Positions 1 to 6,097 of a stretch of 7,528 nt of DNA are shown piece by piece. Position 1 is the first letter of the stretch, and every line of letters begins with the position of its first letter. This DNA is from Methylomonas sp. (GTDB lineage: Bacteria > Pseudomonadota > Gammaproteobacteria > Methylococcales > Methylomonadaceae): contig JAQTYP010000157.1 in the NCBI GenBank assembly GCA_028688235.1, forward strand, positions 1 to 7,528. The letters run 5' to 3'. Under the pieces are notes generated by a model that was not told where the DNA came from, made no database searches, and saw nothing but the letters and a program-made list of their open reading frames with translations. The position numbers and the translations under genes were made by a program.

Positions 1-15
1 GTGCTCTTCCGATCT
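1..15. other. Residual Illumina adapter at contig end
   Basis: The bases GTGCTCTTCCGATCT are identical to the 3' end of the standard Illumina TruSeq read-2 adapter. The genomic insert apparently begins at position 16. This is library sequence left at the edge of an assembled contig and has no biological function. The gene running through the edge is therefore cut artificially, and the first bases should not be used for translation or primer matching. Confidence 0.93.
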
Positions 16-440
16 CCGGTGGGCAGGGCGACCGGTTCTCCAAGAAACCAAATATCCCTTCGGATATCGACCTTCAGGAAGTTGAGATTGTCGCCGACCA
101 GAAAATTCGCGAACAGCCCGAGTGTCCGGGTGCCGGCCACGCTCCAGGCGAGCCAGCTTGGCCCCACGCGAAGATAAGCGCTCACAAACCCGACCAGCGA
201 TACGATGATCAACCAAGCGGGTAGGTGAATCCAGCGGATGATCGCGGCCATGGCCGCTGCAGACTCCGCGCGCATCATGGCCAATTCGAACCCGGCAAAA
301 ACCGAGGTGCCGAATGCGGTCAGCGCAAAGTATAGGTTGGCTGGTTCGCTACGATTTCTCAGCCAGACGAAGGTGTAGATCAGCGAGAGGGTGAGGCTCG
401 CCGCCGCCATCATGGACCAGATGATGGTGATCGAGCTCAT
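16..440 (-). CDS. Membrane sensor N-terminal region, probably a sensor histidine kinase (3' truncated)
   Basis: This is an open frame of about 141 codons reading leftward from an ATG at 440 and still open at the contig edge. The visible part is almost all membrane: a hydrophobic helix at about residues 4-26, a second at about 35-55 (LYFALTAFGTSVFAGFELAM), a third at about 68-90, and a weaker one at about 98-115. It then has soluble-looking sequence with the motif FLGEPV. From memory of the family, this layout resembles the N-terminal multi-helix domain in front of PAS and histidine-kinase domains in proteobacterial sensors. No catalytic domain is visible, so kinase function is inferred. No clear Shine-Dalgarno sequence precedes the ATG. 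The stop of a short upstream ORF overlaps the start as ATGA, which would allow translational coupling. GC is close to 60 %, clearly above the genes to the right. Confidence 0.6.
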
Positions 441-580
441 GCGATCACTGCCGCGATAAATGACTGCCGGAACGGGTGGATGACGCGCGCCGGCTTGCCG
501 AATGCTTTGCCTTCACGCGATTGGCGGGATGCCGTTTTCCGCGCACTTTTGATGTGGATTTTCCTAAATTCTATCGTCAT
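437..580 (-). CDS. Possible 47-residue basic ORF, ATGA-coupled to the sensor gene
   Basis: This small frame reads leftward from an ATG at 580 to a TGA at 437-439 and overlaps the ATG of the sensor gene by the typical ATGA. The product is strongly basic (MTIEFRKIHIKSARKTASRQ at the N-terminus), has no membrane helix and matches no family I recognise. No convincing ribosome binding site precedes the ATG. The overlap with the next start and the similar GC argue for a real leader gene. The short length and lack of a ribosome site argue for chance. Treat as a weak candidate. Confidence 0.2.
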   Translation of the reverse strand: MTIEFRKIHIKSARKTASRQSREGKAFGKPARVIHPFRQSFIAAVIA

Positions 581-733
581 GAGTTAGAGCTATCAATGCG
601 GTGCGCCGAGTGTGTAGGCAACCAAGAATGAAGCGGTATTTTAGCGTAATGGGCGGTGACGACTTGCCTTCGCTCCGAGGCGTTAACTTAGAGGAAATCC
701 GGCACAACTTGTGCTTGCCCCCACGACAGTCAT

Positions 734-919
734 CCTGCCCGACGCTGGGTGGTCGAACGCACCTTTGCATGGCTGAAAGGGTTCAGGGTTATTAGAACCC
801 GCTACACATGCAAAGGAGTCAACTATTTGGCATTGCTCCATCTGGCTTGCGCTCTTCAACTCACTCAGAGGATAGAGACTGTCGCCAAGCATGTTGTGTG
901 CCGGATGATACCCTCTTAG
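734..919 (+). pseudogene. IS5-family transposase, C-terminal remnant
   Basis: The frame from about 734 reads PARRWVVERTFAWLKGFRVI and then, at about 809-850, KGVNYLALLHLACAL, ending at TAG 917-919. The block RRWVVERT(F/H)(A/S)WL followed by YLALLHLACAL is the signature of the C-terminal end of IS5-type DDE transposases, and the E of VVERT is the last catalytic acid. The rest of the transposase is missing: upstream of about 730 this frame shows no transposase-like sequence, and there is no start codon. I could not find terminal inverted repeats. The last ten or so codons are probably host sequence, because their stop overlaps the stop of the convergent Anbu gene. The remnant marks an old insertion between the sensor gene and Anbu. 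Confidence 0.72.
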
Positions 920-1668
920 TCGATCGGCGGGAAGGCTAGAGGTTCTCTGCCGTTCAGCCCAGGCATCGCCGCGAATCCTTCCATCAAGGTCTGCTGCCAG
1001 ATACGCCGCATTTGCATCCAATATTCGTCGTCTTCCTTGAAGCTGTAGTAAGTATCCCAGCCCAGGCTATCCTTGCGATAAATCAATAAATCGACGGGCG
1101 GCCCGACACTCGCATTGCTACGCATCGTAGAATCCATCGAAATCAGGCAACAGCGAGCCGCTTCGTCCAGGCCGGTATCGGCGGTCAAAAACCTGTCCAA
1201 TACCGGTTTACCGTACTTGTTTTCGCCGATTTGCAGATAAGGGGTTTGGCTGGAAGTCGTGATGTAGTTGCCTTCCGGATACACCAGATAAGCGCCGTGA
1301 GGCTCGCTAGCGATCTGGCCGGCCAAAAGAAAAGTCGCAGACGGAAAGAATCCGCTCTGCCCAGCCGAGGCGTGACGTTGTTGTTTTTCCAGACTGACCC
1401 GCCCTAGATATTCGGCGGCTTCGGAAAGATAGGCTACGGTATTCAAATTGACTTCCGCGCATTCCTTGATATCCCTACGCAACTGCTCCAGCACCACTTG
1501 GGTCGTCGCCAGATTGCCGGCACAAAGCAACGCGATTCTGCGATCGTCGAAAGTCGGCAACACATGCATTTTGCAATGCACACTCACGTTGTCGATGCCG
1601 GCGTTGGTTCTGGAGTCGGAGGTCAGGACCAATCCGTCCCTGACCGATACCGCAATACAATAAGTCAT
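916..1668 (-). CDS. Anbu, proteasome-type Ntn-hydrolase (HslV/20S beta homologue)
   Basis: The product is 250 residues, the usual Anbu length. After removal of Met it begins with Thr1 (TYCIAVSVRDGL). An Asp lies exactly at position 17 in SDSRTNAG and a Lys at 32 in HCKMHV, matching the Thr1/Asp17/Lys33 machinery of proteasome beta subunits and HslV. ALLCAGNLATTQ is a further Anbu-type block. The ATG at 1668 is chosen over an in-frame TTG at 1674, because only that start exposes Thr at the N-terminus. An AAAGA sequence lies six bases before the ATG. Anbu proteins form HslV-like rings or helical assemblies and are cytoplasmic; their substrates and degree of peptidase activity are poorly known. 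The gene usually sits beside ATP-grasp, alpha-E and transglutaminase-like genes. None is present here: a transposase remnant lies downstream and about 450 non-coding bases lie upstream. Confidence 0.93.
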   Translation of the reverse strand: MTYCIAVSVRDGLVLTSDSRTNAGIDNVSVHCKMHVLPTFDDRRIALLCAGNLATTQVVLEQLRRDIKECAEVNLNTVAYLSEAAEYLGRVSLEKQQRHASAGQSGFFPSATFLLAGQIASEPHGAYLVYPEGNYITTSSQTPYLQIGENKYGKPVLDRFLTADTGLDEAARCCLISMDSTMRSNASVGPPVDLLIYRKDSLGWDTYYSFKEDDEYWMQMRRIWQQTLMEGFAAMPGLNGREPLAFPPID

Positions 1669-1687
1669 GACCAATCTTTAAATACAA

Positions 1688-1705
1688 AAACTGGCCAAAC
1701 AGTTT
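1688..1705. promoter_or_regulatory. Dyad AAACTG-N6-CAGTTT upstream of Anbu
   Basis: A perfect 6-bp inverted repeat with a 6-base centre (GCCAAA) starts 20 bases upstream of the Anbu ATG. The spacing fits a transcription-factor half-site pair or a small hairpin in the 5' untranslated region. Perfect 6+6 dyads also arise by chance in AT-rich spacers, so its role as an operator is only a suggestion. Confidence 0.25.
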
Positions 1706-1869
1706 ACTAAAATCGACCGCGTCAGGCTAAGGAACTTTCAAAAACATTGGCTGATAACGACCAACCAGACGACTCCCGCCTGTGTGGGAGCAACGATTGC
1801 ACCCGGTTAAACATGCAGACGTGTTTCCAATTCGGCGCCTATCAAGCTCTCATAATGTTCGGGTATGCA

Positions 1870-1912
1870 TAACCCTATATGTTGGGGTTACTCCGCGAAG
1901 TACGGAAGAGCT
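1870..1912 (+). repeat. Dispersed motif copy 1, preceded by a stem-loop
   Basis: The core CGCGAAGTACGGAAGAG at 1894-1910 differs by one base from the copy at 3484-3500. It is preceded by GGGGTTACTC, which matches the flank of the other copies. Immediately before it, TAACCC (1870-1875) can pair with GGGTTA (1885-1890) around a 9-base loop. Three copies lie within 1.8 kb, so this is a dispersed short repeat. Its function is unknown. Confidence 0.65.
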
Positions 1913-2042
1913 CGAATTTCTCAAGAAAGATCATGGTCATCACATTCTAAGCTCCTGTTTAATTTTTGGACAGGACAGGTTAATAACCCTGGTCAATTTT
2001 CAACCGGCGTCAACACCCAAATTAATAGTTAAATAGGTTCTT

Positions 2043-2066
2043 TGAGCCGATCAACATAATGGCTCA
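2043..2066 (-). terminator. Weak stem-loop downstream of the SDR gene
   Basis: TGAGCC and GGCTCA form a perfect 6-bp stem with a 12-base loop, about 50 bases past the stop codon of the leftward SDR gene. No run of T follows in the leftward direction (CAAAGAACC), so it does not look like a standard intrinsic terminator. It may be an imperfect terminator or a 3' stabilising hairpin. Confidence 0.2.
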
Positions 2067-2114
2067 TTGGGGGATCTTGATTTAACAAAAGCCCTTTACT
2101 TTATAACGGGAATG

Positions 2115-3077
2115 CTAAGTTGCATTTTGTCCAAGCAACTCCTCGAAATAACAGATTGTGCGTTTTAATCCTTCATCCAATTGAATATTGGGTGTCCAAT
2201 TCAGAGCCTTTTGAGCAAAACTGATGTCAGGTTTACGCTGTAAAGGATCGTCACTGGGTAGCGGTTTGTAAATCATTGGTGATCGAGAACCGGTTATGTC
2301 AATGACTTTTTCGGCCAACTCACGGATGGTAAATTCACTTGGATTGCCTAAATTGATGGGGCCGGTTATTTCGTCAGGTGAATCCATGATGCGAACAAAA
2401 CCTTCAATCAAGTCATCAACATAACAAAAAGACCGGGTTTGGCTGCCGTCGCCAAATAATGTTATTGGGTCCCCCTTCAACGCCTGTACAACAAAATTAG
2501 AAACCACGCGACCGTCATTAGGGTGCATTCGGGGGCCATAGGTATTGAAAATGCGTGCCACCTTGATACGCATATCATGCTGGCGAAAATAGTCAAAAAA
2601 AAGGGTTTCTGCACAGCGTTTGCCTTCGTCATAGCAAGAACGAATGCCTACGGGATTGACTCGCCCCCAATAGCTTTCAGTTTGTGGATGGACTTCAGGA
2701 TCGCCATAGACCTCACTGGTTGAAGCCTGAAATATTTTAGCTTTGATGCGTTTGGCAAGCCCCAGCATGTTGATGGCACCATGCACGCTGGTTTTTGTCG
2801 TTTGAACCGGATCAAACTGATAGTGAACAGGCGATGCTGGACAGGCTAGATTGTAGATCTCATCTACCTCGACATAAAGCGGAAATGTGACATCGTGTCT
2901 TAGCAATTCGAACAGAGGATTTGAAAACAGAGCGCTTAGATTGTGTTTGCGGCCCGTATAAAAATTATCAGCGCAAAGTACTTCATGGCCGTCATTGATT
3001 AGTCGCTCACACAAGTGGGAACCTAAAAAACCAGCACCGCCGGTCACTAGAATACGTTTGCGTAAATTGTTTTTCAT
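2115..3077 (-). CDS. uxs: UDP-glucuronate decarboxylase (UDP-xylose synthase), SDR family
   Basis: This 320-residue cytoplasmic extended SDR enzyme has the usual length of the soluble bacterial form. It converts UDP-glucuronate to UDP-xylose and CO2 using tightly bound NAD. The Rossmann motif GGAGFLG is at residues 13-19, and the acidic residue that selects NAD is D37 in ADNFYTG. The family-specific block NLACPASPVHYQ is at 76-87. The catalytic residues visible are T120-S121-E122 (ASTSEVYGDP) and Y149-x3-K153 (CYDEGKR). RIFNTYGPRM (175-184), DGRVVSNF (188-195) and SQTRSFCYVDD (212-222) complete the signature that separates decarboxylases from 4-epimerases and dehydratases. The start is supported by GGAG seven bases before the ATG. 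It diverges from the polysaccharide operon across a 950-base spacer. Its product would be a nucleotide sugar precursor for xylose-containing glycans, which fits that neighbour. Confidence 0.94.
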   Translation of the reverse strand: MKNNLRKRILVTGGAGFLGSHLCERLINDGHEVLCADNFYTGRKHNLSALFSNPLFELLRHDVTFPLYVEVDEIYNLACPASPVHYQFDPVQTTKTSVHGAINMLGLAKRIKAKIFQASTSEVYGDPEVHPQTESYWGRVNPVGIRSCYDEGKRCAETLFFDYFRQHDMRIKVARIFNTYGPRMHPNDGRVVSNFVVQALKGDPITLFGDGSQTRSFCYVDDLIEGFVRIMDSPDEITGPINLGNPSEFTIRELAEKVIDITGSRSPMIYKPLPSDDPLQRKPDISFAQKALNWTPNIQLDEGLKRTICYFEELLGQNAT

Positions 3078-3171
3078 AATTTAACTCCAATATTCATCCA
3101 ATGACATTGATCGCAGGGCCGTGAAGCAGGTGCTGTATTTAAGAATTTGTTGAGCTGTTCTCTTCCAGAAC

Positions 3172-3274
3172 GTAAGCATTCAGACCCCTCCCCATTTTTG
3201 GGTGCCTCGCATCCGTAACCCATTGTTTTGTCGTTATGGTCAACACAAATTCTGGTAGGGGTCTGAATACTTAC
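3172..3274. repeat. MITE/REP-like element with 18-bp inverted ends
   Basis: GTAAGCATTCAGACCCCT at 3172-3189 is the reverse complement of 3257-3274 with a single mismatch, giving a unit of 103 bp. The interior has no reading frame but contains further pairing, for example CCGTAAC (3214-3220) with GTTATGG (3233-3239). Long, nearly perfect ends around a short non-coding core are typical of miniature inverted-repeat elements or paired REP sequences moved by a transposase encoded elsewhere. I see no clear target-site duplication. Confidence 0.6.
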
Positions 3275-3481
3275 TCCAGAACCATTGGTTGACTTTATTA
3301 AGCACTATAAACAGCTGGTACCGAAATTGAAGCGCTGCAAAGCTTTCCTAGGCGTGATATGGTTCACAACATTACGCATAGCTTAAGATGTCATCATTGT
3401 TGGTAAAAAATCATATTTCGTCCAGATTTATTTTTCACAAACATAACAATTCACGCTGGTGTCGCAGTGTTAACCCATCTT

Positions 3482-3509
3482 GGCTCTTCCGTATTTCGCG
3501 GGTAGCCCC
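3482..3509 (-). repeat. Dispersed motif copy 2 (inverted)
   Basis: On the minus strand this reads GGGGCTACC followed by the core CGCGAAATACGGAAGAG and then CC. It has one base fewer than copies 1 and 3 before the core. Read as RNA, GGCT can pair with AGCC around an inner CCG/CGG stem with loop CGAAATA, so a small two-step hairpin is possible. It faces copy 3, forming an imperfect inverted pair about 105 bases apart. Confidence 0.65.
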
Positions 3510-3615
3510 TGGGAAATGAAGTATACGAATAGCTTTCAGTGTTAGTAAAATAAAGTATATGACTTAAATATCAATTGGCTACCATTTATTACCCCAAAGG
3601 AATCAGGCTTTTTAT

Positions 3616-3643
3616 CCCGTTACTCCGCGAAATACAGAAGACC
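3616..3643 (+). repeat. Dispersed motif copy 3
   Basis: The core CGCGAAATACAGAAGAC at 3626-3642 matches copy 2 at 15 of 17 positions and is preceded by GTTACTC as in copy 1. One change (CGG to CAG) weakens the inner stem possible in copies 1 and 2, which argues against a strictly conserved RNA structure. It lies about 390 bases upstream of the wzz-like gene. Confidence 0.6.
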
Positions 3644-3810
3644 CAAAAACAACAACTTACAAATCGTATAACACTACATTATTATAGCGCCATACAACTT
3701 GTAAGCTGTTGATAATAAATTAAATTATTTTAACCTTGTTAAGCTTGGGTTAAGGTGTCCAAAAGTGTCATAATAATAGCGGTATTCGATGGTTACAATG
3801 TCAGAACAGT

Positions 3811-3874
3811 AATCCTTATGGTAGGATTTTGACGCAGTTGATGGCTGCTGCTTTAGCATATTTGATTTTGCTAA
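3811..3874 (+). other. Two consecutive hairpins in the probable leader of the wzz-like operon
   Basis: AATCCT (3811-3816) pairs with AGGATT (3823-3828) around a 6-base loop, and the right arm runs into two further T. TTAGCA (3853-3858) pairs with TGCTAA (3869-3874) around a 10-base loop. The pair lies 155-220 bases before the wzz-like ATG. They could be part of a structured 5' leader, a weak attenuator, or chance structure in AT-rich DNA. No known riboswitch was recognised. Confidence 0.22.
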
Positions 3875-4029
3875 TGCTAGCAAGGATTGCAGTCAGGTCA
3901 CTTTGACTTGCTGAAGCCAAGCAGTTAGTGGATATTCGAAATTGGATATATATTGGTTGAAAATATTGTAATGAGATTTGAAGCTATTAATAAGTTCCTG
4001 AGCAATAATGAAAAGGCATATTGTTTATT

Positions 4030-5427
4030 ATGAGTTTGGCGACAGAAGAAAACGAAAAGGAGGGGTACAATATCTACGATTATTGGTACATTCTCTATAC
4101 ACGGCGAAAAGTCATTTATTTAATGATGATTTGTTCGGTTGTAATAGCAGCAATAATAAGCTGGATTTTACCGCCACTCTACGAAGCCAAAAACGTTTTT
4201 TGTGTTCCTGCTCGTTCAGATATTCTTACGTTATATTCCTCTCAAGATACCAAACAAGTTAGTCGCTCTCCATTGTTGCCCGAATCGCGTGGTGAGGCGC
4301 AAATAATTTATCTAGGTTTGTTGGATAGCGATTTTCTTCGGAACAAGGTTCAAGCCATGTTTCCTCAAAAAACGGTATCTCAGCTTAAACGCAATGTTGA
4401 TTTTCGAAGTGGCACCAACTTTCAAATAAAGATTTATGTTCGGGATAGAGAGCCACAGCTGGCAATGCAAATTGCCAATGCCTATGTTGCATTATTCAAC
4501 GAAACACTCAATGGTTATTCGTTAAAAGTCACTACTGAAAACCGTATTTCCATCGAAAATGAGTTACAGGAAACTCAGACAAAACTTATTGCTGCACGTA
4601 AACAGCTGTTGACATTCAAGGTCGAAAATAAAATTGCCTTGGAAGAAGAGGAGTTAAGAAGTCTTACTTCACAACGAACAGAACATTATAAAGCCATTGA
4701 AGATACCCAGCTTAGTTTTGAAGAGGTTTCAAAGAAATTGACGAGTTTGAAAAAACAGTATACCCAAGAGCTTACCGCATTTTCACATTCCTCAGTGGCG
4801 TTATCTAACCCATTAATTGGTAGTTTGAAGCAACAGCTATCGGATTTGGAAGCACAAATTGCCAGTGCCAAAATAGAGTACAAGGGGCAGCATCCTGAAA
4901 TCGAGAAACTGACGATTCAGTATGATCGCAAAATGCAGGATTACGTGGACGAGCTAAAACGCATTCAAGACAGTAAAATTAAATCACCTAATACTTTGAT
5001 CGAAACCTTGCGACAGGAAATTGTTCATCTTGAAGTTGAAAAAGACAGCCTGAATGCGCGCAAGAATGGACTAATTGGGCGAATTGAGAAAATCGATCAG
5101 AACATTAGATTGGCTCCTGAGATTTATAGCCGAATTAATGAGTTTAATTGGGATATAGAACAATACAAAAAACGCCAAGAGATACTTTTAGTCAATCTCG
5201 AAGAGGCGCTCGCTCAGGAAAGGCGCACAATCAATAACGCTATTGTGGTTGATGAAGCATCCTTGCCAGATAATCCGGTATTTCCCAATACCATGCTCAA
5301 TATGGTGACCGCGTTTTTACTGGCAATTGTCGTTGGTGTTGTATATGCCTTTTTGATGGATTTCCTGGAGCGTATGAAAATGGATATTCAGGATGATTTG
5401 CGTCAAATTGAAAAAGAATTGTTATGA
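4030..5427 (+). CDS. Wzz/GNVR polysaccharide co-polymerase (chain-length determinant), no kinase domain
   Basis: This 465-residue inner-membrane protein has the polysaccharide co-polymerase plan. A short cytoplasmic N-terminus is followed by YNIYDYWYILYTRRK (13-27), a membrane helix at about 28-47 with PP directly after it, and a long periplasmic part rich in coiled coil (about 165-410). The Pro-rich stretch LPDNPVFPN (412-420) precedes a second helix at about 424-445, and the tail is about 20 residues. The GNVR-type block covers roughly 370-420. No Walker motif or Tyr cluster follows, so it is not a fused BY-kinase. These proteins set polymer length with a Wzy-type polymerase. The ATG at 4030 is preferred; the frame opens with a TTG at 4021, and AAAAGG (4011-4016) is 13 bases before the ATG but 4 before the TTG, so the start is uncertain. 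A strong AAGGAGG inside the gene near 4057 has no start behind it. The stop overlaps the next ATG as ATGA. Confidence 0.88.
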   Translation: MSLATEENEKEGYNIYDYWYILYTRRKVIYLMMICSVVIAAIISWILPPLYEAKNVFCVPARSDILTLYSSQDTKQVSRSPLLPESRGEAQIIYLGLLDSDFLRNKVQAMFPQKTVSQLKRNVDFRSGTNFQIKIYVRDREPQLAMQIANAYVALFNETLNGYSLKVTTENRISIENELQETQTKLIAARKQLLTFKVENKIALEEEELRSLTSQRTEHYKAIEDTQLSFEEVSKKLTSLKKQYTQELTAFSHSSVALSNPLIGSLKQQLSDLEAQIASAKIEYKGQHPEIEKLTIQYDRKMQDYVDELKRIQDSKIKSPNTLIETLRQEIVHLEVEKDSLNARKNGLIGRIEKIDQNIRLAPEIYSRINEFNWDIEQYKKRQEILLVNLEEALAQERRTINNAIVVDEASLPDNPVFPNTMLNMVTAFLLAIVVGVVYAFLMDFLERMKMDIQDDLRQIEKELL

Positions 5428-5669
5428 AAACCTTGAGCTCGCATTTAAAAAAAAGAATACAGACTGAAGAGATGGTTCGCATCATGGAACATTTGCAACA
5501 GTCGGGGGTAGACAATCATGGTTTTTTGTCTTCGCCTCAGGTTTTATCAGCTCTTCGACGTCAATGGCTGGAGCGAATCGGTGCTGTATTATTAGCGATT
5601 ACGGTATCTGCTATCTCTATCATTGCGAATTACTTTATTTTTGTACGTATGTTGCATACGAATTTTTAA
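5424..5669 (+). CDS. Small single-pass membrane protein, unknown family (81 aa)
   Basis: The ATG overlaps the stop of the wzz-like gene as ATGA, strong evidence that it is translated and coupled to it. The product has a charged, probably amphipathic N-terminal half (residues 1-50, with KKRIQTEEMVRIMEHLQQ). A single membrane helix at about 52-74 (GAVLLAITVSAISIIANYFI) and a seven-residue tail follow. Arg and Glu just before the helix suggest the N-terminal half is cytoplasmic. I do not recognise the family. Its position between the chain-length regulator and the sugar transferase suggests an accessory subunit of the polysaccharide machinery, but no function is shown by the sequence. Confidence 0.8.
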   Translation: MKTLSSHLKKRIQTEEMVRIMEHLQQSGVDNHGFLSSPQVLSALRRQWLERIGAVLLAITVSAISIIANYFIFVRMLHTNF

Positions 5670-5691
5670 TTGAATTTCTAGTGATCTATCC

Positions 5692-6027
5692 ATGGCGAAT
5701 TTGAATAAAACCGATGCGAATTCTGATTTTTCGGTTACTGAAGTCAAGATTCAAAATAAGCATTTGCGTTTGGTGGATGCTTATCGACATTATGCTCATG
5801 TTAAATGGAAAAAACCGCTCTACGCGAAATCACGTCAAATGCTTGCTCAAGGACGTTATCCATTTGAACGAGCTTGGTATACTGAATATGAAATTACTAC
5901 GCTGAAATCGATTTTATCTAAACGCTATCGCGCGATGATTTTTGACATGGGTTTGATTTTTAGTGCGGCCATATTGTTTAATCTTTTATTATATGTGGTT
6001 ATTTTCTTTGTTATTGACGCCACTTAG
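5692..6027 (+). CDS. Small C-terminally anchored membrane protein, unknown family (111 aa)
   Basis: This product has a soluble, basic and aromatic-rich N-terminal part (residues 1-80, including VDAYRHYAHVKWKKPLYAKS and GRYPFERAWYTEYE). One strongly hydrophobic helix at about 83-108 follows, ending in DAT. It begins 22 bases after the previous gene, with an in-frame TGA at 5671-5673 limiting the start. There is no GGAGG. GTGATC at 5681-5686 lies five bases before the ATG and matches the outer part of the full anti-Shine-Dalgarno complement (GGAGGTGATC), so an off-centre ribosome site is possible. The family is not recognised. Like its neighbour it is a tail-anchored-like small protein in the operon, and the two could form a membrane complex; this is inference. 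Confidence 0.78.
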   Translation: MANLNKTDANSDFSVTEVKIQNKHLRLVDAYRHYAHVKWKKPLYAKSRQMLAQGRYPFERAWYTEYEITTLKSILSKRYRAMIFDMGLIFSAAILFNLLLYVVIFFVIDAT

Positions 6028-6040
6028 ATGTATTTTTAAT

Positions 6041-6076
6041 TTGAATTTTTTTACTGATTTTCAAATAAAAATTCAA
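6041..6076. repeat. Perfect 10-bp AT-rich inverted repeat in the intercistronic gap
   Basis: TTGAATTTTT (6041-6050) and AAAAATTCAA (6067-6076) are exact reverse complements around a 16-base centre, in the 85-base gap before the sugar-transferase gene. It lacks a following T-run in the rightward direction. It could be an mRNA hairpin that tunes expression between cistrons or a protein-binding dyad. A weak sigma-70-like pair, TTGAAT and AATAAA with 17-base spacing (6041-6046, 6064-6069), overlaps it and might be an internal promoter. Confidence 0.4.
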
Positions 6077-6097
6077 GGGATGACCTAGTTAAATTTT

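Larger units (their letters stand above)
1669..2114. other. Gene-free spacer between Anbu and the SDR gene
   Basis: I find no credible gene in these 446 bases. The rightward frame at 1782-2036 has no recognisable protein features or ribosome site. The spacer contains the upstream region of Anbu with a dyad at 1688-1705, a small hairpin CTCCC-N8-GGGAG at 1773-1790, a stem-loop next to a dispersed motif copy at 1870-1912, and a stem-loop at 2043-2066. Both flanking genes read leftward, so the spacer holds the end of the SDR transcript and presumably the Anbu promoter. I could not identify a convincing -35/-10 pair. Confidence 0.6.
3078..4029. other. Long gene-free divergent spacer between uxs and the wzz-like operon
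   Basis: I see no credible gene in these 952 bases on either strand. Present are an inverted-repeat element (3172-3274), two copies of the dispersed motif in opposite orientation (3482-3509 and 3616-3643), and an AT-rich segment of about 370 bases ahead of the wzz-like gene with two small hairpins. The spacer must contain the promoters of both divergent units. No -35/-10 or sigma-54 (-24/-12) site is clear enough to report. A short rightward frame starting at ATG 4008 overlaps the wzz-like gene in another phase and looks like a shadow. Confidence 0.6.

Noticed and set aside
683..1021. Leftward 112-codon frame over the transposase remnant and the end of Anbu
   Set aside because: It is antisense to the recognisable transposase remnant, overlaps the Anbu C-terminus in another phase, and has no family-like features. 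It is a shadow frame.
1773..1790. Hairpin CTCCC-N8-GGGAG as a terminator
   Set aside because: The stem has only five pairs with no T-run on either side, and it is not directly behind a gene end. It could be a REP fragment, but a single copy is not enough to call it.
1782..2036. Rightward 84-codon frame in the Anbu-uxs spacer
   Set aside because: There is no ribosome site, no domain or membrane features, and it runs through the dispersed motif. It is most likely chance.
1870..3643. Dispersed motif copies as a CRISPR array or a known riboswitch
   Set aside because: The copies are irregularly spaced, lie in both orientations and are separated by a gene, so this is not CRISPR. No conserved riboswitch core (c-di-GMP, cobalamin, glycine, fluoride) was recognised.
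4055..4065. Strong Shine-Dalgarno-like AAAAGGAGGGG inside the wzz-like gene as evidence for a later start
   Set aside because: No ATG, GTG or in-frame TTG follows at a workable distance, and starting later would cut into the conserved N-terminal Wzz motif. It is explained by the codons for Glu-Lys-Glu-Gly.
4008..4262. Rightward 84-codon frame starting with MKRHIVYYEFG before the wzz-like gene
   Set aside because: It overlaps the first 230 bases of the wzz-like gene in another phase, and its residues look like a shifted reading of that gene. An AAAAGG lies just after its ATG and not before it.
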